Origin: Acidaminococcus fermentans_A
GTDB lineage: Bacteria; Bacillota; Negativicutes; Acidaminococcales; Acidaminococcaceae
Assembly: GCF_052216985.1 (NCBI RefSeq)
Contig: NZ_JBQOUY010000014.1
Coordinates: 13,587-77,586, forward strand
DNA length: 64,000 nucleotides
Direction of reading: 5' to 3'
Shown here: positions 1 through 8,103 of the stretch, piece by piece
Layout of the letters: the number at the start of each line of letters is the position of its first letter
Numbering within the stretch: position 1 is the stretch's first letter
Notes under the pieces: generated by a model
Databases searched by the model: none
Told to the model about the DNA's origin: nothing
Seen by the model: only the letters and a program-made list of their open reading frames with translations
Position numbers and translations under genes: made by a program

Positions 1-318
1 CGGGCTCGGATCCGCTGCACCCTGGAAGACATCTACGGCAACATCGCCGATGCTATGACTCCGGATAATCGGGAAGCCGTAGATTTCCTCTACGAAGCCC
101 TGGAAGAACTGGGCATCTCTCCCAAGACCCTTGCTATGCGGGGAGGAACAGACGGCTCTTATTTGTCCACCCAGGGCATCTTCACCCCCAATTACTTTAC
201 AGGGGCCCTGAATTTCCATTCCCGGTACGAATTCCTGCCCCTGCCATCTTTGGAAAAATCCTGCCAGGTGACCTTGAAACTGGTAGAAAAAGTATTTCAG
301 TCTGCTTGTGAAAAATAA
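1..318 (+). CDS. pepT: Peptidase T, C-terminal fragment (5' end outside window)
   Basis: The reading frame is open from base 1 and ends at the TAA at 316-318, giving about 105 residues. The stretch RGGTDGSYLSTQGIFTPNYF followed by G-A-L-N-F-H-S-R-Y-E-F matches the C-terminal metal-binding end of the M20B family (family pattern RGGTDG...PN.F.GG.NFH..YEF), and the tail with a Ser-Leu-Glu-Lys motif is also typical. Peptidase T is a cytoplasmic zinc aminotripeptidase that removes the N-terminal residue of tripeptides. The catalytic N-terminal half lies upstream of the window, so integrity of the whole gene cannot be judged. Other M20 peptidases are possible, but the conserved end is closest to PepT. 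Confidence 0.85.
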   Translation, partial: RARIRCTLEDIYGNIADAMTPDNREAVDFLYEALEELGISPKTLAMRGGTDGSYLSTQGIFTPNYFTGALNFHSRYEFLPLPSLEKSCQVTLKLVEKVFQSACEK

Positions 319-429
319 AACGGGAAAAAAGCATAAAACTTCCTTGAAAAATGGCTCCATTTCCTGTAAAGTGTAAGGAGCTCAGTATAATCACGAACCG
401 TATCCCATTGGAAAAGAAAGAGGAGTCCT

Positions 430-1749
430 ATGCTTCAGCGCAAGATTGAAAAGTTCCTGCAGACCTGGAAACAGGTCCCGAAACACAATCCCCTGGTGGT
501 CAAGGGGTGCCGCCATTGCGGAAAGACCACCTCCATCCTGGATTTTGCCAGGAAGGAATATGACCATGTGGTTTACCTGAATTTCCAGGAAAAACCAGAT
601 TACGCCGCTATCTTCAAAGATTCCCTGGATGTGAACTATCTGGTGATGCTGATCACGGCGCTAGCCGGGCCGGAAGCCGTATTCGAACCCTACCGGACGG
701 TATTGGTCCTGGATGAGATCCAGGAATGCCCAGAAGCCAGGACCGCTCTGAAGGCCTTCAAAATGGACGGACGGTATGATGTGATCGCGGCCGGATCCCT
801 GCTGGGAGTCAAAGGCTACGGTAAGGAAGGGGCTCCCATTGCCGTGGGCTGCGAAACCGTTGTAAATATGGTCCCTCTGGATTTCGAGGAGTTCCTTTGG
901 GCCAACGGGATCACGTCCCCGGTCCTGGATATGCTCCACCAGAGCCTGGATCGGGAAACCCCGGTGCCGGAAGCCCTGCACCTGCGGCTCAATGAGCTGC
1001 TGCGCCAGTATGCCCTGGTAGGAGGGATGCCGGCTGTGGTGGAAGAATACGTCCGGAACCATGACTTGAAGAAAGTCCTGGAGATGCAGCAGAAGATCCT
1101 CCAGGATTATGAAGAGAACCTGTTCGTCCAGGTGAACAAAAGGGCCCGGGCCAAACTGAAGACGGTGCTGGAGGCTGTCCCGCTCCAGTTGGACAAGGAA
1201 AATAAAAAATACCAGTATGCCCAGCTGAAGAAAGGGTCCAAGGCTTCCCAGTTCGAAGGGGCGCTGCTGTGGCTGGAAGAAGCTGGCATCGTCACTCGGA
1301 GCTATAACCTGACGGAGCCGGGGCTGCCCCTGGAACGCCATGCGGTCCCCACCATTTTTAAAGTCTATATGAAAGATGTGGGGCTGTATGCGGCCATGCT
1401 CACCGGGGAAAACCGGCAGAAGCTCCTCCAGGGAGATCTGTCCGGCTGTCAGGGAGCTGTCTATGAGAGCCTGGCGGCGGATCTTCTGAGCAAGAGCGGC
1501 CGGAAGCTGTACTACTATCACAAAAATTCTGGGCTGGAAGTGGATTTCGTCATCCTCCACGAAGGAAAAAGCACGTTGGTCAAAGCGACCCCTTCCACCG
1601 GGAATACCAAGAGCCTGAAGACCCTCCTCCAGCAGCCGGAAAAGTACCAGGTAGAACAGGCCATCCAGCTGGGGATGGATAATGTGGCCCGGAAGGGAAA
1701 AATCCTGGAACTGCCTTTATATTTCGGCTTTTTGGTAGGGGCTTACTGA
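430..1749 (+). CDS. AAA_14 ATPase with DUF4143 domain
   Basis: A 439-residue protein. A Walker A motif (G26-C-R-H-C-G31-K32-T33) and a Walker B motif (VLVLDEIQE, D95/E96) lie in an N-terminal AAA_14 domain; the C-terminal third (YESLAADLL..., Y-Y-Y-H-K-N-S-G-L-E-V-D-F-V) matches the DUF4143 region, which resembles a restriction-endonuclease-like fold with a G-x-E-V-D-F core. The start ATG is preceded by AGAGGAG. Proteins of this architecture are common and often multi-copy in anaerobic Firmicutes and Bacteroidetes; their function is unknown, with nucleic-acid processing suggested from the fold. It stands 18 bases before the ggt gene and may share its transcript. A TATAAT at 386-391 could be its -10 box, without a convincing -35. 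Confidence 0.8.
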   Translation: MLQRKIEKFLQTWKQVPKHNPLVVKGCRHCGKTTSILDFARKEYDHVVYLNFQEKPDYAAIFKDSLDVNYLVMLITALAGPEAVFEPYRTVLVLDEIQECPEARTALKAFKMDGRYDVIAAGSLLGVKGYGKEGAPIAVGCETVVNMVPLDFEEFLWANGITSPVLDMLHQSLDRETPVPEALHLRLNELLRQYALVGGMPAVVEEYVRNHDLKKVLEMQQKILQDYEENLFVQVNKRARAKLKTVLEAVPLQLDKENKKYQYAQLKKGSKASQFEGALLWLEEAGIVTRSYNLTEPGLPLERHAVPTIFKVYMKDVGLYAAMLTGENRQKLLQGDLSGCQGAVYESLAADLLSKSGRKLYYYHKNSGLEVDFVILHEGKSTLVKATPSTGNTKSLKTLLQQPEKYQVEQAIQLGMDNVARKGKILELPLYFGFLVGAY

Positions 1750-1767
1750 TCCATAGGAGGTGCAAAA

Positions 1768-3375
1768 ATGGAATTTGATGCGTCTGTTTATCCGTATGCT
1801 TCCCGGCGGCGGACCATCTTCGCCCGGAAGGGCATGGTGTGCACCGGACAGCCGCTGGCGGCCCAGGCCGGGCTCCGGATGCTGCTCCAGGGAGGGAATG
1901 CGGTGGATGCAGCCCTGGCGGCGGCCATCTGCCTGACTGTGGTGGAACCGACCAGCAATGGGCTGGGCAGCGATGCCTTTGCCCTGGTCTGGACCGGCGG
2001 AAAATTGTATGGCCTGAACGGCAGCGGTCCGGCTCCTGGCCTGTTGACCCGGGAAAAAGTCCTGGCAGCTGGCTGCCAGGAGATGCCTCAGCGGGGCTGG
2101 CTGCCGGTGACGGTACCTGGTGCGGTGGCGGCCTGGGCAGAGCTCCATCGCCGGTTCGGCCGGCTGCCTTTTGCCAAACTGTTTGCACCGGCCCTGGAAT
2201 ACGCCCGGGAAGGTTTCCCTGTTTCGCCTACCATCCGGAAATTGTGGAAGGCGGCGGAAGGGACTTTTGCCCCGTATAAAGAAGATCCGGCTTTTGCCGG
2301 ACTGTTCGCTACCTTCTTCCCCGAAGGCCGGGCTCCGGAAGTGGGAGAGACGGTCACTCTGCCGGATCACGCCCGGACCTTGGAGATCCTTGCCCAAACC
2401 GAGGGGGAGGCGTTCTACCGGGGAGAACTGGCGGACCGGATAGACCGTTTCAGCCGGGAAACCGGGGGCTGCCTCCGGAAGGAAGATCTGGCGGCTTATC
2501 GGGCAGAGTGGGTAACTCCGCTCCATGTGGACTACCGGGGCTATGATGTCTGGGAGATCCCCCCCAACGGCCACGGGATCACAGCGCTGATGGCCCTGAA
2601 CATCATGCAGGGATTCCAGCTGGACCGGCGGGAAACCGTAGACAGCTGGCACAAACAGATCGAAGCCATGAAACTGGCCTTTTCTGATGCCCAGCACTAT
2701 GTAGCCGATCCCCGGTTCATGCATACCCGGGTGGAAGATATGCTGAGTCCGGCCTATGCGGACCAGCGCCGGAGCCTGATCGGGGAACAGGCACTGACAC
2801 CCCATTGGGGCAAGCCCTTCAGTGGCGGCACTGTATACCTGTGTGCGGCCGACGGGGAGGGAAATATGATTTCCTTCATCCAGAGCAATTTCCGAGGCTT
2901 CGGCTCCGGTATCGTGATCCCTGGTACAGGGATCGCCCTTAATGACCGGGGGAATAATTTCAGCCTGGATCCTGCCATGGACAACTGCCTGGCTCCCGGC
3001 AAGAAACCCTACCACACCATCATCCCTGGCTTCCTGACGAAAGATGGGAAAGCCGTAGGGCCTTTTGGGGTCATGGGCGGCTTCATGCAGCCCCAGGGCC
3101 ATCTCCAGGTACTTCTGAATACCCTGGATTTCCATATGAATCCCCAGGCTGCCCTGGATGCACCCCGGTGGCAGTGGATCGAAGGGAAGAAGGTGGAAAT
3201 TGAAGCCCAGGCTGGAGCAGAGATCATCGAAGGGCTCCGGCAGCGAGGCCACGAAATCGTGGTGAAGGAGGACCGGACCTCTTTCGGCCGGGGACAGATC
3301 ATCTGGCGCCGGGACGACGGGACCCTGGTAGGGGCGACGGAGCCCAGGACGGATGGGACGGTGGCGGCTTACTGA
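1768..3375 (+). CDS. ggt: Gamma-glutamyltransferase family protein, no signal peptide
   Basis: A 535-residue member of the gamma-glutamyltranspeptidase/Ntn-hydrolase family. The N-terminal GMVCTGQPLAAQAGLRML and GGNAVDAALAAAICLTVVEP segments are hallmark sequences of the large subunit. The expected autocleavage nucleophile is T355 in SGGTVYL, and the small subunit contains the GEGN and MGGFMQPQGH segments typical of the family. The protein begins directly in the mature domain with no signal peptide, so it is probably cytoplasmic, unlike the periplasmic enzymes that degrade glutathione. The oxyanion region is GGFMQPQ rather than the more usual GGS, as in acylase-like subfamilies. Likely reaction: hydrolysis or transfer of gamma-glutamyl (or glutaryl-like) amides. 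RBS ATAGGAGG precedes ATG 1768. A long palindrome follows the stop codon. Confidence 0.85.
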   Translation: MEFDASVYPYASRRRTIFARKGMVCTGQPLAAQAGLRMLLQGGNAVDAALAAAICLTVVEPTSNGLGSDAFALVWTGGKLYGLNGSGPAPGLLTREKVLAAGCQEMPQRGWLPVTVPGAVAAWAELHRRFGRLPFAKLFAPALEYAREGFPVSPTIRKLWKAAEGTFAPYKEDPAFAGLFATFFPEGRAPEVGETVTLPDHARTLEILAQTEGEAFYRGELADRIDRFSRETGGCLRKEDLAAYRAEWVTPLHVDYRGYDVWEIPPNGHGITALMALNIMQGFQLDRRETVDSWHKQIEAMKLAFSDAQHYVADPRFMHTRVEDMLSPAYADQRRSLIGEQALTPHWGKPFSGGTVYLCAADGEGNMISFIQSNFRGFGSGIVIPGTGIALNDRGNNFSLDPAMDNCLAPGKKPYHTIIPGFLTKDGKAVGPFGVMGGFMQPQGHLQVLLNTLDFHMNPQAALDAPRWQWIEGKKVEIEAQAGAEIIEGLRQRGHEIVVKEDRTSFGRGQIIWRRDDGTLVGATEPRTDGTVAAY

Positions 3376-3390
3376 TTGCTAACGGATAAC

Positions 3391-3518
3391 CCAGGCACAC
3401 GATATGGGCCCATCTGCTTTGTCAGCGGGGATTTTTGAAAGCGGCATGTACCTTTTAGTACTATGCCCCATTCGAAAATTTCCGCTTTCGTGCATCTGGG
3501 CACATCTCGTGCGCCTGG
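3391..3518. repeat. Long imperfect palindrome between ggt and relB
   Basis: The left arm starting CCAGGCACACGA at 3391 pairs with the right arm ending TCGTGCGCCTGG at 3518. The similarity continues inward through GATATGGGCCCATCTGC versus GCATCTGGGCACATC, and AGCGG...TTTTGAAAGCGGCATGTAC versus TAGTACTATGCCCCATTCG...CCGCTTTCG, to a centre near 3455. The arms are about 60 bases with scattered mismatches. There is no U-tract after it, so it is not a normal terminator; it may be a transcript-end structure, a REP/MITE-like element or a degenerate palindrome. Confidence 0.6.
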
Positions 3519-3561
3519 CGGAAACCAACAAGGAGTTGCTGCTATTGACAACACCTTCTTG

Positions 3562-3590
3562 TTGACATTCCGTTGCAATGGCTGTATAAT
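3562..3590 (+). promoter_or_regulatory. Sigma-A promoter for the DinJ/RelB antitoxin
   Basis: Perfect TTGACA (3562-3567), 17-base spacer and perfect TATAAT (3585-3590), 33 bases before the chosen start codon. A second TTGACA lies just upstream at 3545-3550. Confidence 0.85.
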
Positions 3591-3622
3591 GCAAAACATC
3601 ACAGCTAGAGGGGTTGATGGAT

Positions 3623-3835
3623 ATGGCATCGGTAAATGTAAATATCCGTATGGATGCGGAACTGAAAAAAGAATTCGAATCATTCTGCAGCAATGTGGGA
3701 ATGAATATGACCACTGCATTCACCATTTTTGCCCGACGGACGGTCCGGGAGAACCGGATCCCTTTCGAAGTATCGGCTGACTGCCGGAGAGAGGACAGCC
3801 GACAGGCTGCGGCTGAAGTCGGAGAAGGTCTGTAA
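3623..3835 (+). CDS. Orphan RelB/DinJ-family antitoxin
   Basis: A 70-residue protein. The start MASVNVNIRMDAELKKEFES with the following F-C-S-N-V-G-M-N-M-T-T-A-F-T-I-F-A is the ribbon-helix-helix signature of the RelB/DinJ antitoxin family: DNA-binding and toxin-neutralising. TTG 3614, ATG 3617 and ATG 3623 are all in frame; 3623 is chosen because AGAGGGG at 3607-3613 then sits 9 bases upstream. A consensus promoter drives it. No RelE/YafQ toxin follows: a strong terminator begins 8 bases after the stop codon. It is therefore an orphan antitoxin, which may act as a regulator or guard against a toxin elsewhere. Confidence 0.85.
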   Translation: MASVNVNIRMDAELKKEFESFCSNVGMNMTTAFTIFARRTVRENRIPFEVSADCRREDSRQAAAEVGEGL

Positions 3836-3843
3836 GGAAGACG

Positions 3844-3888
3844 AAATGGAGGGAGTGTTGCACTGGATGTGCAACACTCCCTCCATTT
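3844..3888. terminator. Bidirectional terminator between relB and patB
   Basis: A perfect 20-bp stem AAATGGAGGGAGTGTTGCAC / GTGCAACACTCCCTCCATTT with a 5-base loop, placed between two convergent genes and flanked by A and T on both sides. Confidence 0.9.
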
Positions 3889-3907
3889 CCTTAGATAGCC
3901 ATGTGTG

Positions 3908-5104
3908 CTATTTGTTGTTTTCAGCTTGCAGATCATTGACTGCGGCCACGATTTTATCGAGTCCTTCTTTTAGGAAGGAACGCGGACAGGCAACCGTCAT
4001 CCTGAAATACCCGCTGCCTCCTTGACCAAAAACACGGCCATCTTCAATAAGGACTTTGTGCTTTTTTATCATCAATTCAAAGAGCCGCTCAGGGTCGCCG
4101 TATGCTCCCAAATGAATCCAAGCAAGGAAGGTCCCTTCTGGTTTCTTATAATTTGCCAGAGGCAAGTGTTTTTGGAGATACTCGACCAGAAAATCGAAAT
4201 TTCCTTCGATGTATTCCATGACTTCATCGACCCATCCGTCACATTTGTTATAGGCAGTTTCTGTCAGTACCATATCAAGAGGCGGTGCGAAACTGATATA
4301 ATGTTTCAGCCGTGTTTCATGATACCAAATCTTTCTCAGTTCTTCATCCCGGATAATGATTTGGGAAATGGGGACACCTCCGACATTGAACGTTTTCCCT
4401 AAAGCTACAGCTGTAATGACCTTAGGGTAATCGGTAACTGTCATAGTAGGATGATGTGTCACATCCTTTCTCGTTGCATCACAGTGCAATTCATCAGAGA
4501 AAAGAAGGACATTGTACTTTTGGCAGAGGTCAGCCACATTTTTAATTTCTTCTTCTGTCCATACACGGCCTACGGGATTATGTGGTGAGCAAAGAATCAT
4601 CATGGTATTTCTAGGATCTTTGATTTTATCGGCCAGATCATCGAAATCCATACTATAGTTTTCATTTTCATTGATCAGCTGGTTGTTAACAACTTTGCGG
4701 CCATTTCCTTCAATCAATTCAGCGAAGGGATAGAAAACGGGTTCTTGAATGATTATGCCATCACCTTCTTTTGTGAAAGCCCGGATGGCAAATCCAAGTG
4801 CAGGTAGGGTACCAGGAGAGTAGAATATAGAGCGTCTTTCGATATCCCAGTTAAAACGTCTCTTATACCATCCCTGGACGGATTCAAAATAGCGGCTGCC
4901 AGGCATGGAATGCCCTAAGAAGCCCTGTTTGATCCGGTTAATCAATGCCTCCTGGATTTCTTTGGCTACCGGGAATTCCATATCGGACAGCCATAATGGC
5001 TGGGCATCCTTAGGGACACGGGGATCGACGAAATCCATGAAATCCCACTTTACACAATCGGTCCCTCTTCTGTCATGCAATTCATCAAGATTCAATTTGC
5101 CCAT
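3908..5104 (-). CDS. MalY/PatB-type PLP-dependent C-S lyase (aminotransferase fold)
   Basis: A 398-residue fold-type I PLP enzyme. Visible motifs are the substrate segment LSDMEFP (39-45), N176 in SPHNPVGR, D204 in FSDELHCD and the Schiff-base lysine K237 in LGKTFNVGG. These match the MalY/PatB clade, whose members cleave cystathionine or cysteine conjugates to pyruvate, ammonia and a thiol. An upstream in-frame ATG (5134) would add ten residues overlapping the transporter gene, but AGGAGG lies at the right distance from ATG 5104. It follows the AGCS symporter by 13 bases in one operon, suggesting uptake of an amino acid (perhaps a cysteine derivative) followed by cleavage. The divergent XRE-cupin regulator probably controls both. 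A plain aminotransferase remains possible. Confidence 0.85.
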   Translation of the reverse strand: MGKLNLDELHDRRGTDCVKWDFMDFVDPRVPKDAQPLWLSDMEFPVAKEIQEALINRIKQGFLGHSMPGSRYFESVQGWYKRRFNWDIERRSIFYSPGTLPALGFAIRAFTKEGDGIIIQEPVFYPFAELIEGNGRKVVNNQLINENENYSMDFDDLADKIKDPRNTMMILCSPHNPVGRVWTEEEIKNVADLCQKYNVLLFSDELHCDATRKDVTHHPTMTVTDYPKVITAVALGKTFNVGGVPISQIIIRDEELRKIWYHETRLKHYISFAPPLDMVLTETAYNKCDGWVDEVMEYIEGNFDFLVEYLQKHLPLANYKKPEGTFLAWIHLGAYGDPERLFELMIKKHKVLIEDGRVFGQGGSGYFRMTVACPRSFLKEGLDKIVAAVNDLQAENNK

Positions 5105-5117
5105 ACTTGGTTCCTCC

Positions 5118-6611
5118 TCATGATTTTTTTGCAAAAGCTTTCTGGTAGGCAGATAACTCTTCAGGATAATCTTCTTTTATAATTTGGTTCCAATACTCAG
5201 CACCCTTGATGCCACATCTTTCCGGAATAAAAACCGGTTCAATGCCTTTCGCAAGCTGTCGCTCATAGTCGCGAAGGGTAGCGACACCTGGTTTATACAG
5301 AAAAGCAAGACAGGCAAGGTTTACGAGAGAGAGCAGGCCGCAAAGTGCTGAAGCCATATTCCATATTAATGTGGAATGGACCAATGGACCGACAAATCCA
5401 AGTGCGACAGTAGCGGCATTGATAGCGATATTGACGGCTTTTACAATGGGTTTATCTAAGCGATCACTGAAAAAATAGTAGTAAATCCGAGACAGATACA
5501 TGGAATAGGCCATGATGGTCGTAAAAGTGAAGAGCCCCATGGCAGCTGTTATGAAAAAGGAACCGAACCCTTGGACGGTTGAATTGATAGCCTCTGTGAC
5601 GAAGACATCGTAGCCTCCCTGGATATGCTGCACGACATAACTGCCATCACCCGATACGACACTATAACTTTCCGTCACGAGGATCATGAGAGAAGTGGCC
5701 AAGCAAATACAGAGAGAAATAAAGACAGAAAAGACCTGAGATAAACCCGCGCGTGCGGGATGGGATACGTCGGCACATCCTGCCACCCAAGCTCCTGTAC
5801 CAAGACCTGCTTCGTTCGAAAACACACCTCTGCGGACACCCCATGATATAGATGTTCCCACCATTCCGCCAAAAACTGCATGAGTACTGAACGCAGATGA
5901 TACAATCAATGAAAGTACATACGGCACATGAGAAAGATTGATTAAAATAAGTAGGAGTGCAACTCCTACGTACGCAATGGACATAAAAGGTACTACTTTG
6001 TCAGCAACGCTGGCAATGACCTTTGAACCTCCAAATATCACAAAGACCAGGAGGAGTGTATATCCTATTGCGACTGTGAGTGGGGACACATCATAACTGG
6101 TCGTTACGATGGAACTGAATGCATTTGTCTGCACGCCTGCGAAGATGATCAAAAAAACGACACTGACAAAACCATAGAATCCCGCCATCCAGGAAGAGCC
6201 AAGGCCTTTTTCCATGTAAAAGGAAGGGCCACCGGCATATTCACCATTGACACGGCGTTTCCATATCTGGGCTAAGGCTGATTCAATGTAAGCAGAGGCG
6301 GAACAGACAATGGCCATCGCACACATCCAGAAAACAGCACCCGGCCCCCCAAACATAATGGCACTAGCAGTCCCTGTTATATTGCCTGTTCCAACCCTTC
6401 CCCCAATAGCGATAGACAACGCCTGAAAAGGGGTCAGCCCGGCCTTTCCCTTTTTATTGCGGAAAGAACAGCGGACCATTTCCTTAAAGAGTCGTATCTG
6501 AGGAAACTTTAAGGCAATAGAAAATAAAAGGCCGCAGCCCAGGGAAAATATGACCAACGTAGGTCCCCAGGCAAAATTATCAACCGCAGTGATCAATTCA
6601 TCAAAAGTCAC
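5118..6611 (-). CDS. Sodium:alanine/glycine symporter family transporter (AGCS)
   Basis: A 497-residue polytopic membrane protein of the AGCS family. The signature GGRVGTGNITGTASAIMFGG and the later FSNEAGLGTG segment are diagnostic, and about eleven hydrophobic segments are visible. The family imports alanine, glycine or related neutral amino acids with Na+ or H+. The start is GTG at 6611, behind AAAGGATGAG. It is the first gene of a two-gene operon with the PatB-type lyase, so its substrate may be a sulfur-containing amino acid (inference). Expression probably starts in the intergenic region shared with the XRE-cupin regulator. Confidence 0.9.
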   Translation of the reverse strand: MTFDELITAVDNFAWGPTLVIFSLGCGLLFSIALKFPQIRLFKEMVRCSFRNKKGKAGLTPFQALSIAIGGRVGTGNITGTASAIMFGGPGAVFWMCAMAIVCSASAYIESALAQIWKRRVNGEYAGGPSFYMEKGLGSSWMAGFYGFVSVVFLIIFAGVQTNAFSSIVTTSYDVSPLTVAIGYTLLLVFVIFGGSKVIASVADKVVPFMSIAYVGVALLLILINLSHVPYVLSLIVSSAFSTHAVFGGMVGTSISWGVRRGVFSNEAGLGTGAWVAGCADVSHPARAGLSQVFSVFISLCICLATSLMILVTESYSVVSGDGSYVVQHIQGGYDVFVTEAINSTVQGFGSFFITAAMGLFTFTTIMAYSMYLSRIYYYFFSDRLDKPIVKAVNIAINAATVALGFVGPLVHSTLIWNMASALCGLLSLVNLACLAFLYKPGVATLRDYERQLAKGIEPVFIPERCGIKGAEYWNQIIKEDYPEELSAYQKAFAKKS

Positions 6612-6713
6612 GATAGACTCATCCTTTCTCGGTATCTTTTACGATGAAGCTGCATGGAGGTTGAAAAAAAACAGCAGATAGGATATCCTGATGAGAGAAC
6701 AAGTAGCAATATA

Positions 6714-6743
6714 TTGACATGCCAAATGCTAATATAATAATAC
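6714..6743 (+). promoter_or_regulatory. Promoter of the XRE-cupin regulator
   Basis: TTGACA (6714-6719) followed 18 bases later by TAATAC (6738-6743); a TATAAT at 6733-6738 is too close for normal spacing. The -10 region lies inside the inverted repeat at 6731-6761. Confidence 0.6.
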
Positions 6744-6761
6744 GCTTCGTGTTATTATATT
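6731..6761. promoter_or_regulatory. Palindromic operator of the XRE-cupin regulator
   Basis: Perfect 10-bp arms AATATAATAA (6731-6740) and TTATTATATT (6752-6761) around an 11-base centre. It covers the -10 region and stops just before the regulator's Shine-Dalgarno, the position expected for autoregulation. Confidence 0.7.
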
Positions 6762-6780
6762 GTCAAGGAGGTTTTTTATA

Positions 6781-7329
6781 TTGGACACTATCAACTTGAT
6801 CGTATCCAAAAATATTCGCAGGATCCGTAATGAAAAAAGTATCAGCCTAGAGGAGCTTTCCAAAATCAGCGGCGTTAGCAAATCTATGCTGGCTCAAATT
6901 GAACGAGGTAAAGGAAATCCGTCGCTGTCCACGCTTTGGAAGATTGCCAATGGTCTCATGGTTCCCTTTAACACGCTTGTGACACGGCCTCACTTGCCTT
7001 ATGAAGTTGTGAAATTAGCGGATATCGATCCCATCATAGGTGATGCAGGGGTCAGGAACTATGTTATTTTTCCTGGGGATGGCTCCCAGCGTTTCAGTGT
7101 CTATTACATGGATATAGATCCTGGGGCTCAGTGGGAGTCTGAGATGCATATGCGGGGGACCATTGAGTTTATCACCGTATTCTCTGGGGCGTTGGAACTG
7201 GAAATAGAACATGAAAGCTTTCGCCTTTGTGAAGGGGAAAGCATCCGTTTTAAAGCAGATGTCCGTCATGCCTATAGGAATATCAGTGATAGCCGTCTCA
7301 TCTTTCACAACATCCTTTACAACCCATAA
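6781..7329 (+). CDS. XRE-family regulator with cupin domain
   Basis: A 182-residue two-domain regulator. The N-terminal helix-turn-helix (roughly residues 9-64) contains ISGVSKSMLAQIERGKGNPS, a classical XRE recognition region; the C-terminal half (about 100-180) is a small beta-barrel cupin likely to bind the inducer. The start is TTG 6781, 9 bases after AAGGAGG (6765-6771); a TTG at 6760 would put the Shine-Dalgarno inside the gene. It is divergent from the AGCS symporter/PatB operon and has a 31-base inverted repeat over its own promoter, so autoregulation and control of amino-acid uptake are likely. Regulators of this type commonly control amino-acid catabolism. Confidence 0.88.
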   Translation: MDTINLIVSKNIRRIRNEKSISLEELSKISGVSKSMLAQIERGKGNPSLSTLWKIANGLMVPFNTLVTRPHLPYEVVKLADIDPIIGDAGVRNYVIFPGDGSQRFSVYYMDIDPGAQWESEMHMRGTIEFITVFSGALELEIEHESFRLCEGESIRFKADVRHAYRNISDSRLIFHNILYNP

Positions 7330-7777
7330 GCAGCCGAAACCGATTAAAGGGTATCGCAGGATCTCTGTGGTAGACCTTTCCAGATAGTTATTATGACTTC
7401 TATAAGTTATTTCTGCTCAAATGAAAAACGGTAAATTTTGCTGTTATTCCAACAAAGTTTGATCTGACACCCAGCTGGATGTCAGGAACGGCCGGCTGAA
7501 CGCCCTGGTGGAACAATTGAGGGTGAGGAAGTGACGGAATCTCCTGTTCCTCGATCCCCTACATCTGTGCTATAATATTCTATTATCCCGGTTGATACTG
7601 GAGTAAGGTACCTGAGATCTGATTTGAATGCGGCTTCTGGGACGTGGTATTAGGCCGTTCCGGGAGATCGGGCGCTCTGCCGTACTCATGTGAAACAGCT
7701 TCCTAATGTGCGAAATGATCCGGGACAAATACACAGAGACCCGCAGATTCTGTGGGCCGAGAAGGGAGCCATGTGTC
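7330..7777. other. 448-base gap: possible promoter and long leader for the metal-ATPase operon
   Basis: No supported gene. A TATAAT at 7571-7576 without a clear -35 could start a leader of roughly 190 bases before the DUF6110 gene. Near the gene an imperfect hairpin CCCGCAG / CTGTGGG (7740-7757) precedes the Shine-Dalgarno. A short frame around 7466-7534 (reading LDVRNGRLNALVEQL) ends in a stop and has no start, perhaps a gene remnant. I could not match the leader to a known metal riboswitch. Confidence 0.4.
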
Positions 7778-8071
7778 ATGGAAAGAGAAGATTGGATTAA
7801 AACGGGTTTGGTTGCTGGGGGCGCTGTCCTGGGACTTCTGGGTGAACGGGTGGTGAAATCCAAGCTGGTGAAAAAGGCTTTGGTGAAGACCACGGCTGCT
7901 GCTCTGCGGGTGCAGAAATGTGCTGCGGAAAGCTCTGCCTCCCTCCAGGCTCAGGCTGACGATATCGTAGCAGCGGCCAAGGAAGAAAACCAGAAGCTGG
8001 AAGAAGCAGAAGCGGCAGAAAAAGCCAAGGAAGAAGCGGCGGCTGCCGTAGTTGAAGACGAAGCGAAGTAA
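7778..8071 (+). CDS. DUF6110-like small protein preceding a P1B ATPase
   Basis: A 97-residue protein. After a short polar start it has a hydrophobic Gly/Ala-rich segment (about residues 9-25, TGLVAGGAVLGLLG), a basic stretch with V-K-S-K-L-V-K-K-A, a cysteine at about 48, and an Ala/Glu/Lys-rich C-terminal third likely to be helical. This matches the small DUF6110-type proteins that recur directly upstream of divergent heavy-metal P-type ATPases in Firmicutes; their role is unknown and may be as membrane partner or metal chaperone. ATG 7778 is chosen for AAGGGAG at 7762-7768; an in-frame ATG at 7706 has no such signal. The ATPase starts 32 bases downstream. Confidence 0.7.
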   Translation: MEREDWIKTGLVAGGAVLGLLGERVVKSKLVKKALVKTTAAALRVQKCAAESSASLQAQADDIVAAAKEENQKLEEAEAAEKAKEEAAAAVVEDEAK

Positions 8072-8103
8072 GCTCTTTTCGTTGAGAAAGGAGCGGAAAC
8101 GCC

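Noticed and set aside
1717..3252. 511-residue antisense frame across ggt
   Set aside because: Shadow of the strongly biased ggt codons; no ribosome-binding site and no family features.
7466..7534. Short frame reading LDVRNGRLNALVEQL before the metal-ATPase leader
   Set aside because: No start codon or ribosome-binding site and stopped upstream; at most a remnant, so not annotated as a gene.
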